From assembly GCA_030704615.1 (NCBI GenBank), contig CM060732.1, positions 22,878,001 through 22,942,000 of the forward strand: a stretch of 64,000 bases of DNA, in the 5' to 3' direction. Below, one piece after another: positions 12,118 to 21,853 of this stretch (its first letter is position 1; the number at the start of each line of letters is the position of its first letter). The notes beneath the pieces are model-generated. The model did no database searches. It was not told where the DNA came from and worked only from the letters and a program-made list of their open reading frames with translations. This DNA is from Takakia lepidozioides. Lineage: Eukaryota > Streptophyta > Takakiopsida > Takakiales > Takakiaceae. Both the position numbers and the translations under genes were made by a program.

Positions 12118-12378
12118 TTACCGCTGCTGGTGTTGGATTCCAATGAGCACCTTTAGCATGTCTTGCATGGAGGGGCGTCTATCAGGCACCTCGTGTGTGC
12201 AAAGCATGGCCATATCCATCAGCTGCAGCAACTGCTTGTCAATACATGTGGTCTTCAGCAGGTTCACATCAAGAACTTGCCTGGCCAGCTCTGGCTTCGC
12301 CAATGCTTGCCGCACCCACTGTGAGCTGTTCACGCCCTCACTAACCGGAACGAAGGCTGCTTCCTCGTAGTATAGCTC
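12118..12378 (-). pseudogene. Captured receptor-like kinase fragment (C-terminal kinase lobe)
   Basis: The - strand encodes YYEEAAFVPVSEG, then WVRQALAKPELARQVLDVNL, then MAMLCTHEVPDRRPSMQDML. This is the end of a plant receptor-like kinase domain: subdomain X/XI, with the (P)xxRPSMxxV signature and the conserved C at -10. Nothing of the catalytic lobe (DFG, HRD) is present. It sits in the leader between the 5' LTR and gag, in the same orientation as the retrotransposon, so it looks like a transduced piece of a host gene rather than a working kinase. Confidence 0.75.
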
Positions 12379-12639
12379 CGTCCTGCCCCTGCGGCCTTAT
12401 GCCAGAACTAGCGCTATCCTTACCAGTGGAAAGACACCAGTTATTTGCCCCTGCTTGACATGCTGCCTGCCTCCATGGACCATCTATATACCCAGAAACC
12501 AAAGATGATCGAAACCTGCATGTTTCTTTTTGTTTGTTTTTTTTTTTTTTTTTAAACTTCTTAAACTAAGCACTACTTCACAGAGGTAATCATACAAGTG
12601 CTAACCCTCAACTCCTACCTTGCACTCACAAGTAAGAGG

Positions 12640-12653
12640 TCATCTCTCTCGAG
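12640..12653 (-). other. Primer-binding site of self-priming type
   Basis: Directly after the 5' LTR end (CTATCA on the - strand) stands CTCGAGAGAGATGA. It does not start with the TGG expected for a tRNA primer. It is the perfect 14-nt reverse complement of TCATCTCTCTCGAG inside the LTR (12851 down to 12838). This is the arrangement of Tf1/sushi-type elements, whose mRNA 5' end folds back onto the PBS. Confidence 0.65.
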
Positions 12654-13003
12654 TGATAGAAAGACTCTTTAACACACTGTTGACACAAAACATGGAAACC
12701 AAAATCATCACTCTTTGAAATAGAAGTCGAGCCAGGGGCACCCCAAGCTATGGGGACTCCACCCCACAACAACCTACACTCCCATCATAAGCACACTCAG
12801 TCCTCAACAATGCAGGAGCTCGGTCGCGCAGGCTCAACTCGAGAGAGATGAGCCGCGCGACTGCCGCTCTCGTGAAGATAAGACAGACCAGGTGTCAAAC
12901 TAAACTTGACACCTGATTTAACACTTGACCTAAATCCAAGTGTTAAATACAAATAACTAGTTTTATTCTAGCTGTTTTCACACTGTGCTTATTTAACTTG
13001 ACA
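12654..13003 (-). repeat. 5' LTR of the methyltransferase gypsy element, lacking its first 87 bp
   Basis: It is 350 bp long and matches 2281-2630. If the self-priming reading is right, the transcript begins at 12851 and R-U5 is 198 nt. The LTR starts with TGTCAAG, the second half of the GACAGCTGTC palindrome seen intact in the complete LTR at 2627-2636. Confidence 0.85.
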
Positions 13004-16000
13004 CATCCCATGAAGAGGGAACCCGGCCAATTGATGATCCTGAAATGGCCCCCTCAAATGACATGGAGAGGGAGGCGAGAACTCCCTTGTACGAAGGGGC
13101 GAAAGTGAGTCGATTTTCAACAATCTTACTTTTGCTCAATCTTCAAATTCAATTTGGCATAAGTAATGTTGGGATGTCTGCCATAATGCGAACTATTGCA
13201 GACTATATCCTTGCTCCACACTTGAAACCCAAGATGCCACGGTCGCGGAAAGAGGCGCGCGAAGTCTTGGACTCTGTGGGGATGGGCTATAAGATTTTTC
13301 ATGCATGTCCATGTGATAAAACCCTATACTACGGAGAGGATTCGCGTCTCACCAAGTGCCCAAAGTGCAAGAAAGACCGATATCGGGATGATGTCCAAGG
13401 GAAAAAAGTACCACGCAAGGTATAAGCGTCATTCCCCCTCGCATGGAGATTACTTTCTTTAATCTTCTCAATGTATGTAAAGTGTATTCCACAAAGTTTA
13501 GGGTTTAGAGAGTAGTACTCATGCAAGATCTGATTGTGGTTTTGGAAGGAGTGAGTGAGGAGTGGAAGGAGCGACGTTCGGTTTTGACCATTCACACCCA
13601 AATGAGGGAGAGGCTGCATAGAGGGAAATGCATAAGGGTGTTGTATTATGTGTGCTAATGGGATGATTACATGTGGGGGGCGTGGGGTATTTCATCTTAG
13701 TAAATGCATTACTTTCCGATCATCCCGCGATTGAGGGCATAGTACCAAAGCCCCGAATTGGCTAGACTCATGAGATGGCACGCCTCGCATCGGAGCCCCC
13801 CAGGAAAGGTGTGCGGGCCACAAGATTCACAAGCATGGAGGCATATTGAAGAGATGTGGCCTTTTCTCTTGGAGGACCCACGACATGTCCACCTCGGCTT
13901 CTCCTCGGATGGGGTCAACCCATTCTCTGTCCAGTCATGTAGTCATTCCACTTGGCCGGTGACCATGGTGAATTACAACATCCCTCCGTATCTTTCAATT
14001 AAAAAATGCCATATCATGTTGGCTGCCATTGTGTCAGGTGAGTGTACTCATTTCATGTTTATTATTGCCTTAGACTTTACATTAAACTTCTGATCTCTAA
14101 TGCAATTCGGATGCAAGATTGATGAGTGACATAATCATGGAGTAAGACGTGTAATTCATTTTGTAGTATAATTTGCATATTGGTGGAGCATTGAAACAAG
14201 GGGGAAAAAACAAGTGGCAAACATGGACACGTACTTGCGACCTCTTGTTGATAAACTTAAGGAGCTATGGAGAGGGGTCCCGACATTGGATGCTTCACTT
14301 GACCCTATGGCCGGACAATCTTTTCAGATGAAAGGCATCTTGCTTTGGACAATGCATAATTATCCAGGTATATTATGTTCCCCATGAACAACCCGCGTAC
14401 ATTCACTTGTCAATGCCGGATAATATCGATGAGGATTGGGATTGATTGAAGTAGCGGCGACAGTCTTGTGCACTGTAGTGGGGTAGATGGCATTATGGGC
14501 CATGTACATGACAACTTTTTGTTTTTGCTAATCTGGCGGGATGTGTAGTACATGACTAACTGTTTGCTTGGGGCTAAGCACCAAAAGGTACCATGCATGC
14601 TTGTATTGTGGCGATGATCTTGATGCACATAGCTCCCGCCATCTTCACAAGATAGTGTATCCCAACTACCGCAAATTTCTTCCTATGAGCCATCGATGGA
14701 GAAGAAGAGAGAAACACTTGTTTGATGGCAAAGAGGAAGTACGTCCCCCCCTATAACACCGTCCTGGCAGTTTTGGGAGGACCGATGGAAGGAGGCCCAT
14801 GCGGGCACGGACGGTGAAGTGGACGTGCCCGGCATAAAACGACTTTCAATCTTCTACGAGTTGTCATATTGGGCGGTACATATTCCACAAAAACACCGTC
14901 AATATCCCTATGCATGCATGTGATATTGCACATTTGGTATGCGTTGCATTGTCACTTTCACGTAAAAAATTTGTGTAAGTCTTTGGGGGTGGGGATATAT
15001 GTAGGACCTGAAGATTCGCCATCTTCTAGATCCCATGCATATTGAGAAAAATGTCTGCTCGTCCCTTTTTCGGGTTCTTCATGGCACGCCGGCAAAGAAG
15101 GGAGTGGCTGCAAAAGGAGATTCTCTCGGTGTTAGAAAAGAGCTTGAGGAGCAGGGTCGCATGTGCCATCTATGGGCCGAACAAAATGGTGTGGACCCAA
15201 AGGGTGTTGTACGGTGTAAGTATAGGCGCACACCTTGGCAATGGACAAAGGAGGAATACAAGAAAGTGATAGCCACCATAAGTGCTGTCCGAACACCAAC
15301 TGGTTATGGGTCATCCCTCCGTACAAAGTTCAGCGAAGAAGATGGGGTCCATGGTTTGAAGTCTCATGACTACCACAATCTATTGCAAGACATCTTGCCC
15401 ATTGCAGTACGTGGGACATTGACTCCCGAGGTTCGTGAGACAATCTATAGATTGGGAGGCTTGTTCTGGTGGATTTGCTCCAAAGAGTTGGAAGAAGCGG
15501 ATTTTCCACGCATGAAGAAGGAGGCGGCGGAGGTAATGTGTATGTTGGAGATGCACCTTCCTCCCTCCTTCTTTGACATCTAAGTGCATTTGGTAGTGCA
15601 CTTAGTGGAAGAGGCTTTGATTGCCGGCCCCGTTCATTCTCGGTGGATGTACTTCCTTGAGCATTATATGAAGACTTTGAAAGGATTTGTAAAACAAATG
15701 GCGCACCTGGAGGGTAGCATGGCAGAGGGGTATACGTTGCAAGAAGCTATGTTCTATTACACGGAGTACATGACAAGGGTGGATGAGGCCCTCCGCAACA
15801 CTAGTGTAAGATGATTGTGGTTTCATGCGCGTCAATGCAGATAGGCTCAACCCTACTCATCGTCCCTCCGATGAGCCTTTTTCACGGCCTTCAGACATGG
15901 AGCAAGTTTTCTTCTCCGATGACAAAACAAGAGGGGGGAATTGGAAGGTGGTTGTGCATGCTCAGCCAAGAGGAAGACGTATCTATCATGGTCTCGGATC

Positions 16001-16310
16001 TCTATGGGGTGAGGCAATTACGGTGGACGGAGAGACTGGTCATAATGATGCTGATGATGGAGGTTGGGTAGAGGGGGTAGAAGAGGATGATGACTCCCCG
16101 GACAATGCATCCCGGACCCTATGATGAAGCTCCAGAATATACGGATGTTGGAGAAGGAGACGAAGACACGGCCATTGACAATGAGGTGGAGGATTATTCG
16201 GAGGTGCCTTTTGAGGGCCAAGCCATAAATGACGATGACTCCGATGACCAAGAAGACTTGCAGCTTGATGAGGATGAAGAAGCTCTGGATGCTGATGTTC
16301 AAGTTGATTA
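13004..16310 (+). pseudogene. CACTA tnp2-like transposase, main part
   Basis: Exon-like blocks follow tnp2 (Transposase_21) order. They are KIFHACPCDKTLYYG...CPKCKKDRY (13045-13419, donor GTATAA); HVHLGFSSDGVNPF...SCSHSTWPVTMVNYN (to 14039, donor GTGAGT); MDTYLRPLVDKLKELW (to about 14373); YHACLYCGDDLDAH (14568-14756); SIFYELSYW (about 14850); DPMHIEKNVCSSL (15005-15583); and the DUF4218-like VHLVEEA...GPVHSRWMYFLEHYMKTLKGFVKQ (to 15814). A C-terminal EQVFFSDD...WKVVVHAQPRGR block and an acidic tail (15825-16310) close it. A stop after SFFDI at 15581 and frame changes make it a pseudogene. A transposase of this type would bind the subterminal repeats and cut the CACTA ends. Confidence 0.85.
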
Positions 16311-16659
16311 GACACAAAATCAAAGCTACACAACAATTCTCGCACCGAACTGGACCCATCCCTTCGATTGATTGTACATGTACATGCATATTGTAGTTTA
16401 TTTCTATGATTAATCAAATATGGCTGTGGCTCGTAGTCTTTCAAGAAAGAAGGCAGAGGCAATGAATATATTGGAGCAACACATACAGATGTGGTATCAA
16501 GAAAATTATCAAAATGAATGTTACAATCTATAAGAAGGTCCACAACAACAAGCTAAACCATAAAGAAAAACAAACACCCTACCCTAGTACCATATGAAAA
16601 AATAAAAATAAAACTAAGAACCCCCAAAGGCCCTAAACCTAAACCTAGAAAGCCCTACC
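16311..16659. other. CACTA 3' region, non-coding
   Basis: AT-rich sequence between the end of the transposase and the subterminal repeats. No feature recognised. Confidence 0.5.
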
Positions 16660-17278
16660 GTCATTGCCTGCGAACCCCACGCGTCGCAACCTGCGACGTG
16701 TTTTTTTAGATTTATGAGGCCGGGGGTCGCAAACGGCGACGGCAAACCGTCGCAAACTGCGACCTGTTTTTTTGTTTTGAAAGAATGGATTTATGAGGTC
16801 GGGGGTCGCAAACGGCGATGGCAAGTGGTCGCAAACTGTGACATGTTTTTTTGTTTTGAAAGAATAGGGCAACCGGGCTCTTTGCGACGCCCGACCGTCG
16901 CAGGGGCCTTTTGCCATTCATGCCACCATACGACGGCCGGGCATCGCAAGAAAGGGCTGCGATGAAAGAAAGGGCAAGAAAGGGTTGTTTTTTTTTCGGC
17001 TTGCGACGACCGGCCGTCGCCAAAAAGGGCTGCCTTCTGCCCTTCACTGGGGGCGACACTTGGGCGTCGCATGGAAGGGCTGCCTGCTGCCCTTCATCAA
17101 CCGTGCGACGGCCAGGCGTCGCCGCTTGGCCCCGGCGCCAGGTGGTGACCCGCGGGGTTTGGCTGCGATGGCCCGGCGTCGCAAACAGGCTCCGCGGGGT
17201 TGGTGCCGCGCGGGGCGTGGGGTCGCGGCTGGCGTCGCAAACCCCCCCCCCCCCCCCCCCCCCCCATTTGCTATAGTG
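16660..17278. repeat. CACTA subterminal repeats and right terminus
   Basis: Many short copies of GCGACG/CGTCGC in both orientations, several arranged as TTTGCGACG...CGTCGCA, plus longer internal repeats (for example GGTCGCAAACGGCGA at about 16723 and 16804). These are likely transposase-binding sites. A C24 run (17242-17265) is followed by ATTTGCTATAGTG, the terminus. The base after the end is A, in ATC, a possible half of a 3-bp target duplication. Confidence 0.75.
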
Positions 17279-17784
17279 ATCGTTTGCTCATAGCTCTCCA
17301 AAGCCTCCATTCCACATCCATGTTGTGCATACCCTGCAGCACATCATATCGCACTCCACGACACCACATGTCGTTCAGCCATAGTGTCGAACACTCCATT
17401 TGCATCCTAGATGCACCCACATTTTGCAAACATGTCCACCAGGGTATTGTTCAGAATGTCATTTGGTACAATTCCAGCTCTGAAGATGTCGCCATGCACC
17501 ACTTTCCCCATTTCCAAAGCTGCCAGGGCAGTGTTCAGATTGACATTTGGCACAATTCCAGCTTTGATGATATCCCTATGCACCTCTTGCCCTTCTGCAG
17601 GGCTGCCAGGCTTGCACGCACATTGCAAGTACACACAAACATGATGTGCTTCCCCCATCATTTGCTCATAGCTCTCCAAAGCCTCCATCCCACATCTTTG
17701 CCGTGCATACCCTGTAAGCATCGCACTCCACGACACTACATCTCGTTTAGCCATAGTGTCAAACACTCCGTTTGCATCCTAGAT
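17279..17784 (-). pseudogene. Pentatricopeptide-repeat (PPR) gene fragment
   Basis: The - strand encodes MFDTMAKRDVVSWSAMLTGY, then ARQRCGMEALESYEQM, then repeats ending in NTLVDMFAKCGCIQDANGVFD. This is the signature of PLS-class PPR proteins. A second copy of the VFDTMAERHVVSWSA repeat with a stop follows at about 17400-17310. Internal repeats GIVPN...LNT occur twice in a short span, so the fragment is locally rearranged. It has no start or DYW end. The CACTA element is inserted in it on one side, and a gag fragment abuts it at 17785. Confidence 0.8.
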
Positions 17785-18369
17785 GCATTTCCTAACCTGG
17801 AATGGCTTGAATACAACATTCCAAAATAGGTTCATGACAAGTAAAACTGAGGATGAAGTGTATGGAAGTTTACAACAGTTAAAGCAAAAGAAGCATGAAA
17901 CTGTTGAGGAGTATATGGAAAAGATGGAATTGATGATGAAAAAGCTGGCTGCTGTACCAGCACCAGGTTTACATAAGACTTGGTTTGTGAGTGGACTGAG
18001 ACCAGAGTTGCAAAAGAAAGTGGATATGTTACCCCATAATGCAGTGGAGGAGGCATTTGAAACAGCGAACAAAATTGAGCAATTGGGAATGCTCAGGAGA
18101 GAGAAAAGGGATGAGGAGGACTCTAAGGATGAGTTGGATGAGGAAGAAGAGCAAGAGTTGAAAAGGAAGAGTAAGAGAAAAGAGTAGTTGAAGAGGGATA
18201 ACTATGAAAAAAGATTAGAAGAAATCTTGAAGAAGTATGCCACAGAGGCTGCAACACATTGGAGGAAGGGTGTTTGGTGTGCAAAGTGCCAGAATGAAGG
18301 CCATACCACCACTGAATGCCACATGAAGGAGAAACACTGTACTATCTGTAAAATGGATAACCATTCTAC
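17785..18369 (+). pseudogene. gag: gag fragment of the second gypsy family
   Basis: The translation FLTWNGLNTTFQNRF, KTEDEVYGSLQQL, EEYMEKMELMM and WCAKCQNEGHTTTECH matches the gag of the complete element at 44032-57327, where the same block is encoded on the - strand (about 54690-54108). A TAG at 18185 replaces a Lys codon. The fragment stops at CKMDNHST, where element A begins. Confidence 0.85.
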
Positions 18370-18590
18370 GGGGGCTGCTATTTCATGAGCGGCATGAGCA
18401 TGAGCGGAAAAAAAAAAAGCATGAGCAGACCATTGTGAGTCCACGGAAATAGGGTTAGGAGGCACGGAAATAGGGTCATGTGAAGTTGGAATGTGGCACC
18501 ATTGGACTTGAATTGCAACATTTTATTGCAAATTTTGTGGCAAGCCACGTCTATACAAGTGTGTTTTAACTGTCATAGCCGGAATGGGCA

Positions 18591-19342
18591 CTACTCTCCT
18601 ACACCCTCCGAGGAACTTGCCCCACCTTCTTCCTCATCCCCCTCATCCCCCTCGTCCTCGGAGCTCTGTGATGCATCAGTTCCACTATGCCTCTCAAAAA
18701 TCCCGTCCTCTCCTTGGGGGACTGTCCACCTCACCTCCTGGGAATCTTCTGCGTCTTCTCCCCCACTTTCCTCAGCAGAATCCAACACAAATCTACGAGC
18801 CCGACGGGCTCTAATAGCTGCTGCCTCCTCCCTCATCTTCATTTTCTTGAGGCTTGCCTCGTCTAAAATCTGTTGTACACGACTACGTTCGGAACACCTC
18901 CTAATGGACACCGAAGCAAGCCGGGCAGCATAAGTAGGAAGGATGTACTCCCTTTCTGGACTAGGCATGAAACCCCCCCTGGCAAAAAAAGGCACGTTCC
19001 TCCTGCCCATGAACTCCGGTGTAGACGTCCCTCCGGCAGTACTTGGCATCCTACAGTAAGAACAAATCCACTTCAAGAATGTCAATACCAGCACAACCAG
19101 AAAGGGTTTTCAATGAAATAAGAGAGCGGAGGGAGGTGCCTCACAAAATCTGGAGGCAACTTACAATGCCACCACTCACTCGTAAACCGGGGGCTCCTCG
19201 GCCTCGATCCCAACTTCCTCCCCCTGCTCCTTCTCGGATTTTTCCTCATCCTCCGAGGATGCCTCTTCCTCTTTCGGCAGACGTTCAGCCGCTGCAAGTT
19301 CCGAGTTGTGGAGGGCAGTATCTGGCTCGAAGGCGAATACAT
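18591..19342 (-). pseudogene. Element A left-side gene remnant, charged/acidic protein
   Basis: The largest frame (19094-18591) contains PEREYILPTYAARLASVSIR, then a basic helix-like stretch (QILDEASLKKMKMREEAAAI), then a Glu/Asp/Ser-rich tail ending in GASSSEGVGE. Upstream, at 19330-19195, the - strand is again Glu-rich (PKEEEASSEDEEKSEKEQ). The LTR at 19343 interrupts the gene. It occupies the same left, divergent position as the methyltransferase genes of elements C and E, but no methyltransferase motif is visible. Function unknown. Confidence 0.4.
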
Positions 19343-20086
19343 TGTCGCGCGGCTTTTACTCACCCATCCCTTCGCTATCCGAGGCGGAAACTCCAAGATA
19401 GAAGAGTTGGAAATCTCTAAGTACTCAGTCCGCGCAGAACAATCAGTCATGACCTACAGCTAGTGTATCATGGGGGTGTTTCCTATTTGTTTCCCTTTCC
19501 GCATTCATGTTAGCTACCTTACCATTGATAATTAAGTATCAGTTTGCTTCATCAATCTATCGGATTCCATCAACTCATCAATTCATTCCACAGCTTCACT
19601 CAGATCTCTCTACACAGTGTGATTGTATCGTATAAGTATCAGATTATGATTTATCAGGTATCAGGCCGAAGCCATTGTGTCTCTAATCTGCTCTACAATA
19701 TCACTATCACATATAACAATCATCTACTAATCATCTTCCCTCCGCCCGATCTCCTCTCATGCATGACCAAGAATCCTCCTCCTCCAGTGCTTCCAAGATT
19801 GATCCCTCGAACAATCCCCCCAAAAAGCCCCCTTCTCCGTCCTTGCTTCTCGCTTTATCTTCCTACCCGTGGCTCTAACCGTTTTCCTCACTAACCGTCG
19901 TCCGTGAACTAACATGTTCCATTTGCAGGTGTTGTTCCCCACAGTCGTTCCCTGTCCTGCTCTCCGTTCCCTATGATCGTGACAGTTGTGTCAAGCTGTG
20001 ACTCGCTGTGTGAAACTGTGACGGCTGTATCGGGCTGTGACTGGCTGTGTGGCTATGTCGGCTGTGACGGGCTGTGTTGGCTGTGA
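19343..20086 (-). repeat. LTR of the second gypsy family, running into the assembly gap
   Basis: It starts TGTCGCGCGGCTTTTACTCA, identical to the LTR starts at 44032 and 56296, and follows them for about 740 bp until the gap. About 270 bp of LTR is missing. Whether this is a solo LTR or a full element collapsed in the gap cannot be told. Confidence 0.85.
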
Positions 20087-20586
20087 NNNNNNNNNNNNNN
20101 NNNNNNNNNNNNNNNNNNNNNNNNNNNNNNNNNNNNNNNNNNNNNNNNNNNNNNNNNNNNNNNNNNNNNNNNNNNNNNNNNNNNNNNNNNNNNNNNNNNN
20201 NNNNNNNNNNNNNNNNNNNNNNNNNNNNNNNNNNNNNNNNNNNNNNNNNNNNNNNNNNNNNNNNNNNNNNNNNNNNNNNNNNNNNNNNNNNNNNNNNNNN
20301 NNNNNNNNNNNNNNNNNNNNNNNNNNNNNNNNNNNNNNNNNNNNNNNNNNNNNNNNNNNNNNNNNNNNNNNNNNNNNNNNNNNNNNNNNNNNNNNNNNNN
20401 NNNNNNNNNNNNNNNNNNNNNNNNNNNNNNNNNNNNNNNNNNNNNNNNNNNNNNNNNNNNNNNNNNNNNNNNNNNNNNNNNNNNNNNNNNNNNNNNNNNN
20501 NNNNNNNNNNNNNNNNNNNNNNNNNNNNNNNNNNNNNNNNNNNNNNNNNNNNNNNNNNNNNNNNNNNNNNNNNNNNNNNNNNNNNN
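20087..20586. other. Assembly gap (500 N)
   Basis: Exactly 500 N, most likely a placeholder length. It begins inside the GGCTGTGAC-type short repeats of the LTR, a plausible cause of the break. Confidence 0.95.
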
Positions 20587-21002
20587 GGGACACGACAGCT
20601 CTAAGCATCCTACACACCGTTGGGGGAAACCGAAGAGGCGGCGACCTCCCTCAAAAGTGAACGAGACAAGGATGGGGAATGCACTTCGGATGAACTGTAC
20701 AATCCAGAGCTCGACAGAAGTGCCCCCACCAGGATTCGGGCGTATGTATCAAATGGCCACGGCGGGCTCAGCTGTTCGCAATGAGGTGTACACCATCACC
20801 ATTTCAGAATTACCCACCTGCAATTGCACCGACTTCCAGATCATGGCGAACAAGGGGCATCATACTGCCCTTGCAAGCATTTGTACTACGTGTACCTAAA
20901 GAGACTCCGTTGTAATTCCACAACTCATCACTTCATACATGCACCAGGGTTGAGCCCCAGGAGGTTGACACTCTTCTGAATATGGATCCAGGGGACCAGT
21001 GA
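20587..21002 (+). pseudogene. Element A SWIM transposase, C-terminal remnant
   Basis: The translation NETRMGNALRMNCTIQ, PPPGFGRMYQMATAGSA and LPTCNCTDFQIMANKG is followed, after a one-base shift, by CKHLYYVYLKRL. This recreates the SWIM zinc motif CxC...CxH found in elements B, C and E. It ends near FIHAPGLSP...GDQ. The upstream transposase is lost in the LTR insertion and gap. It is closest to the element B copy (shared THRWGK, KRRRPP). Confidence 0.75.
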
Positions 21003-21341
21003 GCTTGGCTTGCGGTCAACATACAATGGTACGCCCATCCTTTTCGGATAGTAGAACTGTACTGCTGCCAGTACCTCAGACTCTGGCCACACAAAGGTCC
21101 GACATATGTCTTGCCTACCAGTAACCTGTTTTGCTCGAACTAAGATATTACTATATCGTTCACTTGTTTCCACGTGCATGTATTTTTGTATGTTGGAGGG
21201 TTCATGTTTTTCTGCTTTCCGAAAACTTGCTTTCCTCATTCGACCTCCGACAAGGAAATGCAGCGCCGCATTTCCAAGTATCGTCGTAGGTACCCCCAGA
21301 GGCGGCCTTCGCCAACACCAAACCGCTCCGAAATTTCGCAC
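20960..21341 (-). CDS. Element A small convergent ORF (relative of the element B ORF at 39516-40064)
   Basis: The - strand frame includes CRTFVWPESEVLAAVQFYYP and KRMGVPLYVDRKPSSLVPWI. The pattern PxxxxxxxxxQFYYPKR resembles VPKADDIIVFLDIYRD of the element B ORF, and both lie right of the transposase and point toward it. The similarity is by eye and weak. Function unknown; probably decayed. Confidence 0.35.
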
Positions 21342-21853
21342 GTGCGAACCCTAATGCGGCACCCTATTTCCCAGTTCAGTTGCAAACCTTTCCCGCCGAA
21401 TACCCGAAGAAGACAGAATTGTGAAGTACTGCAGACTGTATTGGTGCAGACTCCATTGGTTCAATCGCGGCAAAAGGGTCAGCTTCATTCCAATGTTAAG
21501 GCATGTAAAACCGCGGAATACTCTATACAGGCCAGTATGCGACGTCCTTTTGCAGTGGTATACTGGATTTCCCGTTGCACGGTCACTTATTTCCATGAGC
21601 GGATCTAAAAAACCATGAGCGGACTTGTTACTGACGACATATCTTCGCCGCATTACATGATCTGGAACGTCCAAAAACGGCAAGGTCAAATAAAAAACTA
21701 TTATTTTAATACTTGTTTAATCTGCCGCATTTCCAAATTTGGAGGAGTCCGCTCATGAAATCCGCGTATCTTAGACTTCGGCTCACCGCTCATGCGGCTC
21801 ATGCGGCTCATGGCTCATGGCTCATGGTTTCTGCTCATGAAATAGTAAACCTC
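21342..21853. other. Element A right subterminal region
   Basis: No gene seen. From about 21745 the + strand is rich in GCTCATG repeats (GCGGCTCATGCGGCTCATGG), ending at the terminus. Confidence 0.5.

Larger units (their letters stand above)
2195..13003 (-). mobile_element. Ty3/gypsy retrotransposon carrying a cytosine DNA methyltransferase
   Basis: Read on the - strand, the order is: LTR lacking its first 87 bp (13003-12654), self-priming type PBS (12653-12640), about 2.3 kb of leader with a captured kinase fragment, gag with two zinc knuckles, aspartic protease, C5 cytosine methyltransferase, reverse transcriptase, RNase H, integrase, PHD finger, polypurine tract (2728-2718), complete 437-bp LTR (2717-2281), and a displaced LTR start (2280-2194). 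Several single-base frameshifts make this copy non-autonomous. The flanks show no clean 5-bp target duplication (AATC on the left, CATC on the right). It is inserted in the CACTA transposase gene. Confidence 0.9.
1..17278 (+). mobile_element. CACTA (En/Spm-like) DNA transposon, left end outside the window
   Basis: The right terminus reads CTATAGTG at 17271-17278, the reverse complement of a CACTATAG end. It is preceded by about 600 bp of GC-rich subterminal repeats built on GCGACG...CGTCGC, the usual CACTA layout. The body carries a tnp2-type transposase (1970-2193 and 13004-16310) interrupted by a gypsy element. No matching CACTATAG end was seen at the left, so the element continues upstream or is truncated. 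The element sits inside a PPR-like gene fragment that resumes at 17279. Family assignment rests on the transposase blocks plus the terminal motif. Confidence 0.8.
18370..21853. mobile_element. Element A: decayed SWIM-transposase DNA transposon
   Basis: The left terminus is GGGGGCTGCTATTTCATGAG and the right terminus (reverse complement) is GAGGTTTACTATTTCATGAG. Subterminal CATGAGC/GAGCGG repeats lie inside both ends. The interior holds an acidic-protein gene remnant (-), an inserted LTR with an assembly gap, the last part of a SWIM transposase (+), and a small convergent ORF (-). The flanks are unrelated (CCATTCTAC on the left, TAATTGGTC on the right), so no target duplication remains; both flanks are gypsy fragments in opposite orientation. 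Confidence 0.65.

Noticed and set aside
16714-17310. Overlapping frames in the GC-rich stretch
   Set aside because: They arise from the GCGACG/CGTCGC subterminal repeats of the CACTA element on both strands and show no protein signature.
19991-20660. Long open frames across the N run
   Set aside because: They are open only because unknown bases contain no stops.
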